The notes under the pieces: generated by a model
What the model was told of the DNA's origin: nothing
Databases searched by the model: none
Seen by the model: the letters and a program-made list of their open reading frames with translations, nothing else
NCBI GenBank assembly: GCA_902763615.1
Contig: CACWSX010000015.1
Location: 1-55,871, forward strand
Length of the DNA: 55,871 nt
Origin: an uncultured Prevotellaceae bacterium
GTDB lineage: Bacteria > Bacteroidota > Bacteroidia > Bacteroidales > Bacteroidaceae
Direction: 5' to 3'
Made by a program: the position numbers and the translations under genes
In this document: in pieces, positions 8,724 to 17,928 of the stretch
Position numbering within the stretch: the first letter of the stretch is position 1
How the letters are laid out: the number at the start of each line of letters is the position of its first letter

Positions 8724-9845
8724 ATGAATATACTGGTTGACGGTCGTACATGGTCATTATACTCGGCAGGTATTAGCACCTTCTTTTCCTGTGCCATCTT
8801 CGAATGGTCGCAGCAAAGACCCGGTGACATCTTATACATCCTTTTGCCCAAAGGATTAGACCCCCGAACAGAACTCCCCGCCATTCCCCATAATATCATC
8901 CTGCTCGACTATGCAAAGCGATACCCCAAGTGGCTGCCTAACATCATCATCCTGCAATGGCTGGTGCCCAGGCTGTGTCGTAAATTACATATCGACCTCT
9001 ACTATTCGCCTGTACCCCATCTGCCATATTTCATCCCATCACATATCAAAACGATGGTAACTGTACATGACGTAGTGAATATAGAAATGGCTGATACGAT
9101 GTCATGGACAAATAGGCTGGCTACCAGTGTCTTCTTCGGACAAGCCATCAAAAAAGCCGATCGGTTGTGGACAAACTCATATTACACCAAGTCGAAGGTA
9201 GAAGAATACTTCTCCCAGCGACGTTGTCAGGAGATCTTTACGGGAGGTGCAATAGACAGACATGTCTTTTTCCCAAGAGTCCTGTCAGACCAAGAGCGTC
9301 AGGATATCAAGCAACATTTCGGCATCAAAAACCAGTTCCTGCTCTTTGTCGGTTCACTGGAACCCAGAAAGAACCTGAAGTTCCTGCTGACCCTTATGCC
9401 CGAACTCTATCAGAAGCATCATTTGCAACTGGTAATCGTTGGCGGAAAAAGTTGGAAGAGTTCTGACATCAAGGACATCGTGGAATCCCCGTCATTCCCC
9501 CAAGAGTCAACCATCTTCTGTGGCTATGTCAGCAATGAGGAATTGGCGCGCCTCTATAGCTGTGCCGACTGTTTCGTCTCTGCAGCCCTGATGGAAGGTT
9601 TAGGCATGCCCCAGTTAGAAGCCCTTCTATGTGGCTGTCCTGTGGTAACTGCCCACAATACAGCAATGATAGAGGTGGCTGAAGGCAAAGAGGGGGCCGT
9701 TACCGTTGAAGGCTATGATGCTCACACCTGGCAGCAGGCCATTTTAGACATCATCCAGAATCCAAAGCAAGTTCGTCAAGAGCAACTGGCAGAATACGAC
9801 TGGCGAAAAATCATTCAAAGGTTATTCATATATATATCAATATGA
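8724..9845 (+). CDS. Family 4-type glycosyltransferase
   Basis: 373-residue GT-B enzyme. The N-terminal domain starts MNILVDGRTWSLYSAGISTF and contains the TVHDVVN stretch. The C-terminal nucleotide-sugar domain shows LLFVGSLEPRKNLKFLL (about 210-226), FCGYVSNEELARLYSCAD, and the donor-binding E-x7-E region MEGLGMPQLEALLCGCPVV (about 291-309). These are strong GT4 signatures, similar to mannosyltransferases, but the sugar is not predictable. Its last four bases overlap the ATG of the next gene (ATGA), so translation is probably coupled. Confidence 0.88.
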   Translation: MNILVDGRTWSLYSAGISTFFSCAIFEWSQQRPGDILYILLPKGLDPRTELPAIPHNIILLDYAKRYPKWLPNIIILQWLVPRLCRKLHIDLYYSPVPHLPYFIPSHIKTMVTVHDVVNIEMADTMSWTNRLATSVFFGQAIKKADRLWTNSYYTKSKVEEYFSQRRCQEIFTGGAIDRHVFFPRVLSDQERQDIKQHFGIKNQFLLFVGSLEPRKNLKFLLTLMPELYQKHHLQLVIVGGKSWKSSDIKDIVESPSFPQESTIFCGYVSNEELARLYSCADCFVSAALMEGLGMPQLEALLCGCPVVTAHNTAMIEVAEGKEGAVTVEGYDAHTWQQAILDIIQNPKQVRQEQLAEYDWRKIIQRLFIYISI

Positions 9846-11008
9846 AGAAAAATACATTATCCATCATACTACTGCTGTTTACAATTTATCTACACGCAGA
9901 AATCCCCATCGTAGCCTACTATGGCATACCGCTAGAGGAGTCTAACGTCAACCGTTTCAAGGAATTCAGAGAGGCAGGTTTCGACATCTCCATCTGTTTT
10001 TACGACGACACCCCTGTCGACACACTACTTAGAATCCTGGACGATGCCCAGAAGAGTAATGTCCGCCTGCTCATCAGCAGCGGATGGGTGTCGGTTCAAC
10101 CCAATGTTGGGATACCTAGGCTGAAGAATCATCCTGCACTCTATGGTTACTTTTTGCAAGACGAGCCCTGGCCCAAAGACATTGCTCAAACCACACGACG
10201 CTATCGGGCGATGGCGAGATATGACACCCGAAAGCCCACTTACGTCAATCTGTTGCCAGATTATGGCGACGAACTGCCCGACGAAATCAAAATGCCTGCC
10301 TATAGTCTGTATCTGCAAGCAACATCGGCCATCGGATTGCCGTTTATCTCTTTCGACTTCTATCCCATCCGCGAGTCAGGCATCCGTCCCACATGGTACG
10401 CCTGTCTGGAGAATGTCCGCAAGGAAAGCCTGCGCACAGGTAAGCCGTTCTGGGCCTTCGCCCTCTGCACGCCCCATGTCGACTATCCTCAGCCCACCAT
10501 CGAGACCCTCCGTCTGCAGATTTACTCTAACCTAGCCTACGGAGCCAAGGCCATCGAGTATTTCACCTACTGGACCCCTAAACCTACCAACGAGTGGGAT
10601 TTCCATGATGCGCCCATCAGTCTCGACGGACGACGTACTCATAATTACGCGTTGGTGAAACGTATGAATCAGGAACTCCGCAGTGTGCTGCCTTTGTTCG
10701 ATGGTGCTAAGATCCTGTCTGTCAACCACCTGGGAAAGATTCCTGAAGGCACCACCAAATTGTCGAAGGTCCCCACCAACATCAAGAGACTGAAAGTGTC
10801 TGGCAAACGAGGTGCTATTATTTCCACCATGCAAAAAGACGGGCATGTCTATATGATAGTCGTCAACAAGGACTATCAGAGTCCTTTACAACTCAACCTC
10901 ACGGCAACGAATGCTGTCAAGATGATATCCAAAGGTCTTGCTGAAACGGAAGCCGAATCCTATTATACCATCAAAGGTGGCGATATGCTGCTATTTAAGT
11001 TATATTGA
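9842..11008 (+). CDS. Secreted glycoside-hydrolase-like TIM-barrel protein
   Basis: 388 residues with a signal peptide (MKKNTLSIILLLFTIYLHA). The mature protein starts with a barrel-like strand, IPIVAYYGIPLEESNVNRFKEF, and continues with LRLLIS-type strands and a YFLQDEPWPKD motif (about 101-111; the D-E-P after a strand resembles the acid/base region of clan-A glycosidases). Further strands are ISFDFYPI, FWAFALC and AIEYFTYWTPKP, with a small C-terminal beta domain (VYMIVVNKD). This matches GH42-like or uncharacterised secreted glycosidases of Bacteroidales. It sits between two glycosyltransferases with a 4-bp overlap upstream and 1 bp downstream, so a role in trimming or editing the polysaccharide is likely. 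Activity is not proven from sequence. Confidence 0.72.
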   Translation: MKKNTLSIILLLFTIYLHAEIPIVAYYGIPLEESNVNRFKEFREAGFDISICFYDDTPVDTLLRILDDAQKSNVRLLISSGWVSVQPNVGIPRLKNHPALYGYFLQDEPWPKDIAQTTRRYRAMARYDTRKPTYVNLLPDYGDELPDEIKMPAYSLYLQATSAIGLPFISFDFYPIRESGIRPTWYACLENVRKESLRTGKPFWAFALCTPHVDYPQPTIETLRLQIYSNLAYGAKAIEYFTYWTPKPTNEWDFHDAPISLDGRRTHNYALVKRMNQELRSVLPLFDGAKILSVNHLGKIPEGTTKLSKVPTNIKRLKVSGKRGAIISTMQKDGHVYMIVVNKDYQSPLQLNLTATNAVKMISKGLAETEAESYYTIKGGDMLLFKLY

Positions 11009-11009
11009 T

Positions 11010-12053
11010 ATGATCTACATCAACGGCCGATTTCTGACACAGCCCATGACGGGTGTCGAACGCTATGCCTACAACATGTGTAAAGCGATGGCAGAGCAAC
11101 AACTATCGTTTACCATCGTCTGTCCTCAAGCCACTATTCAGGCCTGCTACGACATCAGTCATCTGAAGATTGTTCATTATGGCCGTGGTAACTCACACTT
11201 ATGGGAGCAATGCATCCTGCCCTTTTTTTTCCTCAATAAGAAAAACTACGTCGTACTCAGCTTCACTGGTTTAGGCACCATCCTCATCAGAAACAAGGTG
11301 ATGACAATCCACGATCTTTCTTTCTTGGAAAATCCCAAATGGTTCTCGCGAGCCTATTATTGGTGGTATAAACTCATGACGCCTCTGGCCATCAAGACCT
11401 CCAGACATATCCTCACCGTCAGCGAGTTCTCCAAAAGAGAAATCATACGATTCTATCCTTTCCTTCAGGAGCAGGATGTCACGGTGGTCTATAATGCGGC
11501 TGACAACAGTCTCTTCCGACCCTTGTCCCAAGTGCCTGCACCAACAGAACGCTTCGCCTTAGCGGTATCCTCTCTCGACCCTCGCAAGAATTTCAACCGT
11601 CTCATCGAAGCCTTTGAGGATATTCCCGATTGTAAACTCTATATCGTTGGCACCCGACATCGCGTATTCAGAGAAGGTCAGAATCATCAGAGTGATAACA
11701 TACACTATCTCGGTCGTGTCTCGGATGCAGAATTAGTTCGGCTATACAATCAAGCTGCCTGTTTCATCTTCCCATCTCTCTACGAAGGCTTCGGCCTGCC
11801 CCCCATCGAGGCCCAGAGCTGCGGATGCCCAGTGTTAGTATCTGACATCCCCGTGCTACGTGAGGTCTGTGGGGACACAGCCACATACTTCGATCCTTAT
11901 AACCCTTACGATATCCGGAAAGCCGTCAAACAGTTCCTCGCAGCGGATTATCCCAACACTCATCAAGCACACAACACCCGTTTCTCCTGGGCAACGTCTG
12001 CAAAAATCATTATCGACCTTATCAAGGAAAAATTCCCCGAATCACACAATTAA
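11010..12053 (+). CDS. Family 4-type glycosyltransferase
   Basis: 347-residue GT-B enzyme. The start is the ATG at 11010, one base after the previous stop; an upstream in-frame ATG at 10938 would lie inside the preceding gene and adds residues unlike the family. The opening MIYINGRFLTQPMTGVERYA (T-G-V-E-R) is a hallmark of this GT4 group. The C-terminal domain has LAVSSLDPRKNFNRLIEAF (about 183-201), YLGRVSDAELVRLYNQA and YEGFGLPPIEAQSCGCPVL (E-x7-E). It should add a sugar to the lipid-linked unit in the cytoplasm; the donor is unknown. Confidence 0.9.
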   Translation: MIYINGRFLTQPMTGVERYAYNMCKAMAEQQLSFTIVCPQATIQACYDISHLKIVHYGRGNSHLWEQCILPFFFLNKKNYVVLSFTGLGTILIRNKVMTIHDLSFLENPKWFSRAYYWWYKLMTPLAIKTSRHILTVSEFSKREIIRFYPFLQEQDVTVVYNAADNSLFRPLSQVPAPTERFALAVSSLDPRKNFNRLIEAFEDIPDCKLYIVGTRHRVFREGQNHQSDNIHYLGRVSDAELVRLYNQAACFIFPSLYEGFGLPPIEAQSCGCPVLVSDIPVLREVCGDTATYFDPYNPYDIRKAVKQFLAADYPNTHQAHNTRFSWATSAKIIIDLIKEKFPESHN

Positions 12054-12093
12054 CCGCCATTTATTGCGTTATAATAATGAAAAGGTATTGCCG

Positions 12094-13221
12094 ATGAAGA
12101 AAACTATACTCCAGATAGCAAAATATTATTATCCCGTTGAAGGCGGTATCGAGACCGTCACAAAATACATGGCTGAAGGCCTGACCGACTTCGACCATGT
12201 CATCATCTGTTTCAGCCAGGACGGTATCACCCGAATGGATACCATCAACGGCATCAAAGTCTACCGCATAGCCCCCTCCATGAAAGTCTCAAGTCAGGAT
12301 ATCGCTTTTACATATTACCATTATCTCAAGAAAATCATCTACGAGGAGCAGCCCGACATCATTCTCCTTCATTGTCCGAATCCGTTCCTCTACCCCATCA
12401 CGGCCAAGCTGAAGCCTCGCGATACGAAACTCGTGCTATTATGGCATTCTGACATCCTGGGCAAGGGTGTTCTCTATCGCATGGTCAATCGTTTTGAACA
12501 GAAACTGCTGAAGAAAGCCGACCTGATACTCGCCACGAGTCCTAACTATATCCACCCCTCGAGTCCTATCTACGCGTATCGCGACAAGACCAAGGTGGTT
12601 CCCAATGGTATCATCAAGAAAGACTTCCAATGGAAGAAGGGTGATGAGAAGATTGTGGAGGAAATCCGCAACAAATACCACAATAAGAAAATCGTCTTCG
12701 TAGTGGGCCGTCATGCCACTTATAAAGGCATCAACTACCTCATAGAAGCCGAGCAATACATCCAGTCTGACTGCATCATCCTCATCGGAGGCAGAGGACC
12801 TGAGACGGAAAGGCTAAAGGCTATGACAACATCTTCAAGAGTGAAGTTCATTGGCCGCATCCCCAACGACTACCTACGCTGCTATTATTACGCCTCCGAC
12901 ATCTTTGCCTTCACATCCTGCACCAAACAGGAAGCCTTTGGTATCGCTTTGGCAGAGGCCATGTACTGTGGCAGCGTACCCGTCACCTTCACCATCGATG
13001 GTTCAGGCGTCAACTGGGTGTCTGTGAATGGCGAGACTTGCATTGAAGTGCCCCTTGGCGATGTTAAGGCCTATGCTGCTGCCATCGACAAACTGTTCAG
13101 CGACAATGACCTTTATATGAAATACGCTACAGCAGGCAAGGAGCGCATCATCAAGATGTTCACCAGCGAGAAATCCAACAAAGAGGCCAACGCCATCTTC
13201 AAGGAGCTCATCGATTTATAA
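12094..13221 (+). CDS. Family 4-type glycosyltransferase
   Basis: 375-residue GT-B enzyme. The ATG at 12094 gives the usual N-terminus MKKTILQIAKYYYPVEGGIE (G-G-I-E glycine-rich loop); the longer frame from 11860 overlaps the previous gene and looks non-coding there. Other signatures are LLWHSDILGKG, IVFVVGRHATYKGINYLIEA (about 203-222), IGRIPNDYLRCYYYASD and TKQEAFGIALAEAMYCGSVP (E-x7-E). It is the last plus-strand gene before the minus-strand transferase, whose stop is 1 bp away. Confidence 0.9.
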   Translation: MKKTILQIAKYYYPVEGGIETVTKYMAEGLTDFDHVIICFSQDGITRMDTINGIKVYRIAPSMKVSSQDIAFTYYHYLKKIIYEEQPDIILLHCPNPFLYPITAKLKPRDTKLVLLWHSDILGKGVLYRMVNRFEQKLLKKADLILATSPNYIHPSSPIYAYRDKTKVVPNGIIKKDFQWKKGDEKIVEEIRNKYHNKKIVFVVGRHATYKGINYLIEAEQYIQSDCIILIGGRGPETERLKAMTTSSRVKFIGRIPNDYLRCYYYASDIFAFTSCTKQEAFGIALAEAMYCGSVPVTFTIDGSGVNWVSVNGETCIEVPLGDVKAYAAAIDKLFSDNDLYMKYATAGKERIIKMFTSEKSNKEANAIFKELIDL

Positions 13222-13222
13222 A

Positions 13223-14947
13223 CTATTCCCCAGCAAAATAGTCGCTTCTGATAATCCATTCAGAGAAGGTTTGCACCTCCTCCGTTACCGAGTTGCGATA
13301 GTCTTTCTTCAGAAGCGTATGGCCGAAGCCACGCCATTGGGGTGTGAGGCCGAACAGGTCAAGCAGCGTCGTATACACATCCAACTGGTTACACGTTCCA
13401 TGCCAAGCCGTAGTCTGATCGATGCCGCCATTGACAATATAGAGCGGTAGCTCCTCACTGATTTCTCCTTCCTCCATACTCAGCAGCGAATGATGGGCAT
13501 GATGATCGGCTGTGATAACGACAACACTCTTGTCATACACTCCGCTCTTCCGCAAGGCAGTGATGTATTTCTCCAATTGTCTGTCAAAAAAGTGGCAGTT
13601 GATCAGGTAGTTCCGATATTCTGGTGTCAGCGACGCGTCAGAAAGGGAAAAACCATGATCCTCGCACTTGTCGTATGGATGATGCATCGACATGGTGAGT
13701 ATCATTGAGAAGAACGGCACCTGGGTCTTACTGTCTATCTGCGAGGCCATCTCAAACACCTGCTCATCGTTCAGATCCCTGTAAATGGGCAGATCTCCCT
13801 GATAGTCGAGTTTGGAATAAAGCCGTCCGATGCCATAGACATCGTTCATGGCATCCTGTTCCCAGAAAGTAGGCGATGTGGGCACAATTGCGTGTGACTG
13901 GGTGGTTATGCCCTTCTCTGCCAGCACTTTGGGCAGACCTTGTACCGTCCGGCCTTTCATCAGGTTCACAGTAATGTCCGACTTCAAAGGCAACAGGCCC
14001 GTCATATAGATAAACTGTCCGTCCGACGATTCGCCCATCTTGATGTTTGACTGCACATGACCATTATAATACACACTACTGTCGCGCTTCAATTGGTTCA
14101 GAAACGGTGTAATCTCCTTGCCGTCTACCTTCAGATCAGAAGTTGCCGACAGATACGATTCCACGATAATGAAAATCAGGTTCCTGGATTCACGGGGACG
14201 CTCTCCCCACGATTCTCTCTCCGAATAATCCTTATATTCTCGTTCTATCTTCTCCTTCTGCACCTCCGTCAACGCCATCTTACCTTGAAAGAAATCCTCC
14301 CGACACGTCCATGTTCTTCGGAAGAAGCCACCACGGAACAGCATATTGTTGGGCGCCTGATAGTACTGCATCCGCATGGGTGAAAACCGTGTATATGACA
14401 CTTTAAACGAATCGTCACGGAACAATCCCATCACTACGATAAATGCTGCTACTGAAGCTAGCATAGCTCCCCAGACAATACCCAACGTCTTCAGACAAGC
14501 CCCCAAGTTCCACCATCCTCTTTCCATCGTCTTTCTTCCAACATACAGCCATCCGAAAAGAAAAGCCAAGCCCACATAGCAGAGATCCACCCATCTGAAC
14601 CCCTCTAAGATGCATTTAGCCACCTCAACATCCATCAGGTTTCCCACCTGTGTTATAGCCATCGCGGGGATATAATGGCCGAAGAATCGGGCATACACTA
14701 CATTGAAGAGCGCCAGCAACCATGTGCTCACGAAGGTGATGAGCAGACTCAGCTTCACCCGTCCCCACGTTCCCAGCAACCCCACCAGAAAGAACACACT
14801 CGTGTCAATCAGGCAAGCAAAAACATTGCTCCAGATAGCATCTGCCCTGAAGGGATACTCATACTCTACCGTCAACACCAATTGCCAATGCATCAGTAGC
14901 AGATTGGCAACGGAGAAAAAGAACATCAATAGAAACTTCCTGTTCAC
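13223..14947 (-). CDS. LtaS-like membrane phosphoglycerol/phosphoethanolamine transferase (sulfatase fold)
   Basis: About 574 residues: five N-terminal membrane segments, then an extracytoplasmic alkaline-phosphatase/sulfatase-fold domain. Motifs: NLIFIIVESYLSA (metal-ligand Glu), KMGESSDGQFIYMTGLLPL (nucleophile region, Ser at the position usually Thr in LtaS), MSMHHPYDKC, and VVVITADHHAHHS (Asp/His metal ligands). Such enzymes move phosphoglycerol or phosphoethanolamine onto glycans or lipids. The start is uncertain: the frame opens at 15019, but the promoter box at 14998-15005 lies inside that stretch, so a GTG at 14947 (giving positively charged NRK before the first span), a TTG at 14956 or the ATG at 14926 is more likely. 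Opposite strand to the surrounding locus; may decorate its product. Confidence 0.8.
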   Translation of the reverse strand: MNRKFLLMFFFSVANLLLMHWQLVLTVEYEYPFRADAIWSNVFACLIDTSVFFLVGLLGTWGRVKLSLLITFVSTWLLALFNVVYARFFGHYIPAMAITQVGNLMDVEVAKCILEGFRWVDLCYVGLAFLFGWLYVGRKTMERGWWNLGACLKTLGIVWGAMLASVAAFIVVMGLFRDDSFKVSYTRFSPMRMQYYQAPNNMLFRGGFFRRTWTCREDFFQGKMALTEVQKEKIEREYKDYSERESWGERPRESRNLIFIIVESYLSATSDLKVDGKEITPFLNQLKRDSSVYYNGHVQSNIKMGESSDGQFIYMTGLLPLKSDITVNLMKGRTVQGLPKVLAEKGITTQSHAIVPTSPTFWEQDAMNDVYGIGRLYSKLDYQGDLPIYRDLNDEQVFEMASQIDSKTQVPFFSMILTMSMHHPYDKCEDHGFSLSDASLTPEYRNYLINCHFFDRQLEKYITALRKSGVYDKSVVVITADHHAHHSLLSMEEGEISEELPLYIVNGGIDQTTAWHGTCNQLDVYTTLLDLFGLTPQWRGFGHTLLKKDYRNSVTEEVQTFSEWIIRSDYFAGE

Positions 14948-14997
14948 GTTCCTCAAGGCATTATTCCTCTTTATTCTATGAAAATGAAAAACTGCTG

Positions 14998-15005
14998 CAA
15001 AGGTA
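14998..15005 (-). promoter_or_regulatory. -7 box of the LtaS-like gene
   Basis: TACCTTTG on the minus strand, followed by GCAGCAG. It excludes the longest ORF start at 15019. Confidence 0.6.
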
Positions 15006-15087
15006 CAACTTTTTTTCAAATAAAAAAACTCCGGACATACAATATTTATGTTTTTTATCTGTTATATAATATAAAGAGAAATTGCTT

Positions 15088-16170
15088 ATGACGATATATC
15101 TACTCGGTGCTTTTTTATTAAGTCTGATATGTGGGTTTGTTTTCACGCCCATTATCCTCGACTATTGCAAACGGAAAAAGCTATACGACATCCCCAACGA
15201 CCGAAAAGTACATAAGAACGCTATTCCTCGTTTGGGAGGCATCTCCTTCTTCCCCAGCATGATTACCGCTTTTCTCGTGATTCTACTATTGCTGCCCGTT
15301 TCCGACGAGCATACTCTACCCGTTACCATTTGGAGTGCTATCTTTATGATGGGGCTGTTGCTTATCTATATCACGGGCATCATCGACGACCTGACGGGTC
15401 TGAATGCCAAGACGAAGTTTGCTATCCAGATCATTACAGGCAGTCTACTCCCCTTCGCAGGCCTTTACATCAATAATCTCTACGGTTTTTTAGGCATTTA
15501 TGAAATCCCATATTACATCGGCATACCAATGACTATTTTCTTGATGGTATTCATCGATAATGCCATCAACCTTATCGATGGCATCGATGGTCTGGCATCT
15601 GGTCTCTCATTGTTTGCCTTGATTGGATTCTTGGTCTATTTCAACTATTACGACGTCTTCATGCACACCTACTCCATTCTAGTGGCAGGTCTGATAGGCG
15701 CCTTGATTGCCTTCAGCTATTTCAATCTCTTCGGTAATGCAGAACGTAATACCAAGATATTCATGGGTGATTCAGGCTCATTGTCTTTAGGATTCATTTT
15801 AGGTTTCTTAGCCATCAAATGTGCCTCCAACAACCCCAACATCTGGCCTGCACGCTCAGAGGCATTATTGGTCCCCATCACGCTGCTTTTCGTGCCCATG
15901 GCCGACGTGGTGAGGGTGACGCTTTACCGTATCATCCATCACAAGCCGCTTTTCAATGCCGACAAAAACCACATTCACCACAAGCTGATGCGTTCTGGTA
16001 TGAGCCAACACCAGGCTCTCTTAACGATTCTCGGACTGGCTGTGGCCTATGCTGCCATCAATTTCGGACTGTACCCGCTTCTGAACTTCACGTGGATTAT
16101 CATTATCGACGTTTTCATCTATAGTCTGGTCAACGTCTGTATTAATCAAATGAAGATCGTGGTAGCATGA
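15088..16170 (+). CDS. Undecaprenyl-phosphate GlcNAc-1-phosphate transferase, WecA/TagO type (polytopic PGT)
   Basis: 360-residue polytopic enzyme that links a sugar-1-phosphate to undecaprenyl phosphate, the first step of lipid-linked glycan synthesis. Family motifs: KVHKNAIPRLGGISFF (about 37-52), the catalytic DDLTGLNAKTKF (about 101-112), DNAINLIDGIDGLASG (about 159-174), FMGDSGSLSLGF (about 227-238), and the cytoplasmic HIHHKLMRSGMS. About ten or eleven hydrophobic segments. The ATG at 15088 is preferred over TTG at 15082. It overlaps the next gene by 4 bp (ATGA). The sugar could be GlcNAc or another N-acetylhexosamine. Confidence 0.92.
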   Translation: MTIYLLGAFLLSLICGFVFTPIILDYCKRKKLYDIPNDRKVHKNAIPRLGGISFFPSMITAFLVILLLLPVSDEHTLPVTIWSAIFMMGLLLIYITGIIDDLTGLNAKTKFAIQIITGSLLPFAGLYINNLYGFLGIYEIPYYIGIPMTIFLMVFIDNAINLIDGIDGLASGLSLFALIGFLVYFNYYDVFMHTYSILVAGLIGALIAFSYFNLFGNAERNTKIFMGDSGSLSLGFILGFLAIKCASNNPNIWPARSEALLVPITLLFVPMADVVRVTLYRIIHHKPLFNADKNHIHHKLMRSGMSQHQALLTILGLAVAYAAINFGLYPLLNFTWIIIIDVFIYSLVNVCINQMKIVVA

Positions 16171-16736
16171 AACGGCTCATTGACTTCATCGTGTCAGCCT
16201 TGTGCCTGATTATTTTCTCCCCGCTGATTTTGGTTTGTTGGCTGGCCATCAAACTAGGTGGCGGACCTGCCATCTATAAGCAGGAGCGCATCGGACTGGG
16301 TGGAAGGCCGTTCTACATCTATAAGTTCCGCAGCATGGTTGTCGACGCTGAAAAAGAAGGCGAGGAACTGCTACAGCAGAATGACGACCCGCGACTGACA
16401 CGCATTGGCAGATTCCTGCGCACCCACCATCTCGACGAACTACCCCAACTGTGGAATGTCTTTATTGGCGATATGGCCTTTGTCGGGCCGCGTCCAGAGC
16501 GGAAATACTACATCGACAAGATTATGCAGCGCGACAGCCGCTACGAGCGTCTCTACGCCCTGCGCCCTGGTATTACCAGCTATGCCACCCTGAAGAACGG
16601 CTACACCGACACTATCGACAAGATGCTCGTCCGTCTGGAGATGGACCTCTACTATCTGGAGCACCAATCCCTTTGGACTGATGCAAAAATACTCTGGAAG
16701 ACATTTGCCAACATCGCGTCAGGCAAAATATTTTGA
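16167..16736 (+). CDS. Small monotopic phosphoglycosyltransferase (PglC/WcaJ C-terminal type)
   Basis: 189-residue enzyme with a single re-entrant N-terminal hydrophobic segment (about 6-30, with the Ser/Pro-containing [11 protein letters not shown] turn) and the bacterial sugar-transferase domain. Motifs: [21 protein letters not shown], the catalytic Asp-Glu pair in [17 protein letters not shown] (about 91-107), [11 protein letters not shown], and [13 protein letters not shown]. It is the minimal PglC-like size, lacking the extra WbaP/WcaJ N-terminal domain. It initiates lipid-linked oligosaccharides from a UDP-sugar. Directly coupled to a second, unrelated initiating enzyme upstream, which is unusual. 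Confidence 0.92.
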   Translation: MKRLIDFIVSALCLIIFSPLILVCWLAIKLGGGPAIYKQERIGLGGRPFYIYKFRSMVVDAEKEGEELLQQNDDPRLTRIGRFLRTHHLDELPQLWNVFIGDMAFVGPRPERKYYIDKIMQRDSRYERLYALRPGITSYATLKNGYTDTIDKMLVRLEMDLYYLEHQSLWTDAKILWKTFANIASGKIF

Positions 16737-16761
16737 CGAAAACGCTGTACATCCTCACCGA

Positions 16762-17895
16762 ATGAAGACATTGAAGTATATAATACTGGTTTTAAGCCTC
16801 AATTTCTGCGGACAGGCAATGGCCCAAGGAAAGTTGGTTTCTTTTGTCAAGAGTGTGGGGACCTTTATTGACTCCATGTCGGTCAGAGGTGTTGACCGTC
16901 GCTATATTGATGCGCCAGAAAAGCCTTGGCAACTTATTGTTAGAGGCAATGTGAGCCAGACCATCGTGAGTATGAGAACCCAGGGGAATATAGCAGGAGA
17001 AGAATATAGCGCCAACCCACACCTAAAGACCAGCCCTTCACAGTATATAGGTCTTTGGGCAGGATATAGGGGCTATGGCGTGGGCTATACATTGAACGTT
17101 GGTGGCGACAAGGGTAGCTATTTTACGATTGGTGCCACGGGCGGAGCCTTTGGCATCAACGTGCGCATCCACTCGTTTGACAATAGCAACCCGAACTACA
17201 ATCTGAACAGTGATCTTATTCCAGAAGAAGCCGTGGATACATGGAAAGAAGTGCTGTTGACAGACCCCATCCACGTTAGGACAGTTATTGCCGACGGATA
17301 CTATATGTTCAATGGCAAGAAGTTCTCCTATGCAGCAGCCTACGACCAGTCGGTGATACAGAAGCGTTCAGCAGGTTCACTGATGGCCGGACTCATGTAC
17401 AACTATACGCATATCAATTATTCCTCAGATTCTAATGGCGACCTGATATATGCGCTGGATGGATTGGGCCGGGTAAAACTATGGCAAGGCAGTGCGGGTG
17501 TAGGATATGCCTACAACTGGGTACCTGCCCGCGGTCTGCTCGTCAACGTCTTGGCAATGCCAATGCTAACCTTTGTCAACAAACTCAAGGCCTATGGCTA
17601 TGCGACTAACGTTGAGGATCTGATGGAAGATCCTACCTTCTGGGATCCGGATATTTCCAACGAAGCATGGGATGAGTGGTTCTATGGGAATCTGCATATT
17701 ACCCCCATGGGCGACACGACATTCAACAGTGGACTTAGCATAGGTTTCGACGCCCGCATGTCACTGACTTACAACTTTGGACGTTGCTTCTTCTGTGCTT
17801 ACGGACAGTTCAACAATATCCGTTATCATCACAATAATACCAAAGGATATCTGAACGATTGGTTTGTCAATACCTCTTTTGGCATACGACTATAA
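16762..17895 (+). CDS. DUF4421 family outer-membrane protein
   Basis: 377 residues with a signal peptide (MKTLKYIILVLSLNFCGQAMAQ). The mature start, a VSFVKSVGTFIDSM stretch followed by VRGVDRRYIDAPEKPW, is characteristic of DUF4421. The rest alternates hydrophobic and polar residues with many aromatic girdle residues and ends with F-G-I-R-L, as expected of an outer-membrane beta-barrel. Function is unknown; members often neighbour exopolysaccharide genes, as here. The ATG at 16762 is chosen because it starts the signal peptide; the frame extends upstream into the previous gene. 25 bp after the phosphoglycosyltransferase, so probably last in that operon. Confidence 0.85.
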   Translation: MKTLKYIILVLSLNFCGQAMAQGKLVSFVKSVGTFIDSMSVRGVDRRYIDAPEKPWQLIVRGNVSQTIVSMRTQGNIAGEEYSANPHLKTSPSQYIGLWAGYRGYGVGYTLNVGGDKGSYFTIGATGGAFGINVRIHSFDNSNPNYNLNSDLIPEEAVDTWKEVLLTDPIHVRTVIADGYYMFNGKKFSYAAAYDQSVIQKRSAGSLMAGLMYNYTHINYSSDSNGDLIYALDGLGRVKLWQGSAGVGYAYNWVPARGLLVNVLAMPMLTFVNKLKAYGYATNVEDLMEDPTFWDPDISNEAWDEWFYGNLHITPMGDTTFNSGLSIGFDARMSLTYNFGRCFFCAYGQFNNIRYHHNNTKGYLNDWFVNTSFGIRL

Positions 17896-17928
17896 CCAGC
17901 GGAAACGAACTGCCGACATCACAACTCA

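Noticed and set aside
14926-15019. Long start of the LtaS-like gene at 15019
   Set aside because: The promoter -7 box lies inside the extension and the added residues are not family-like.
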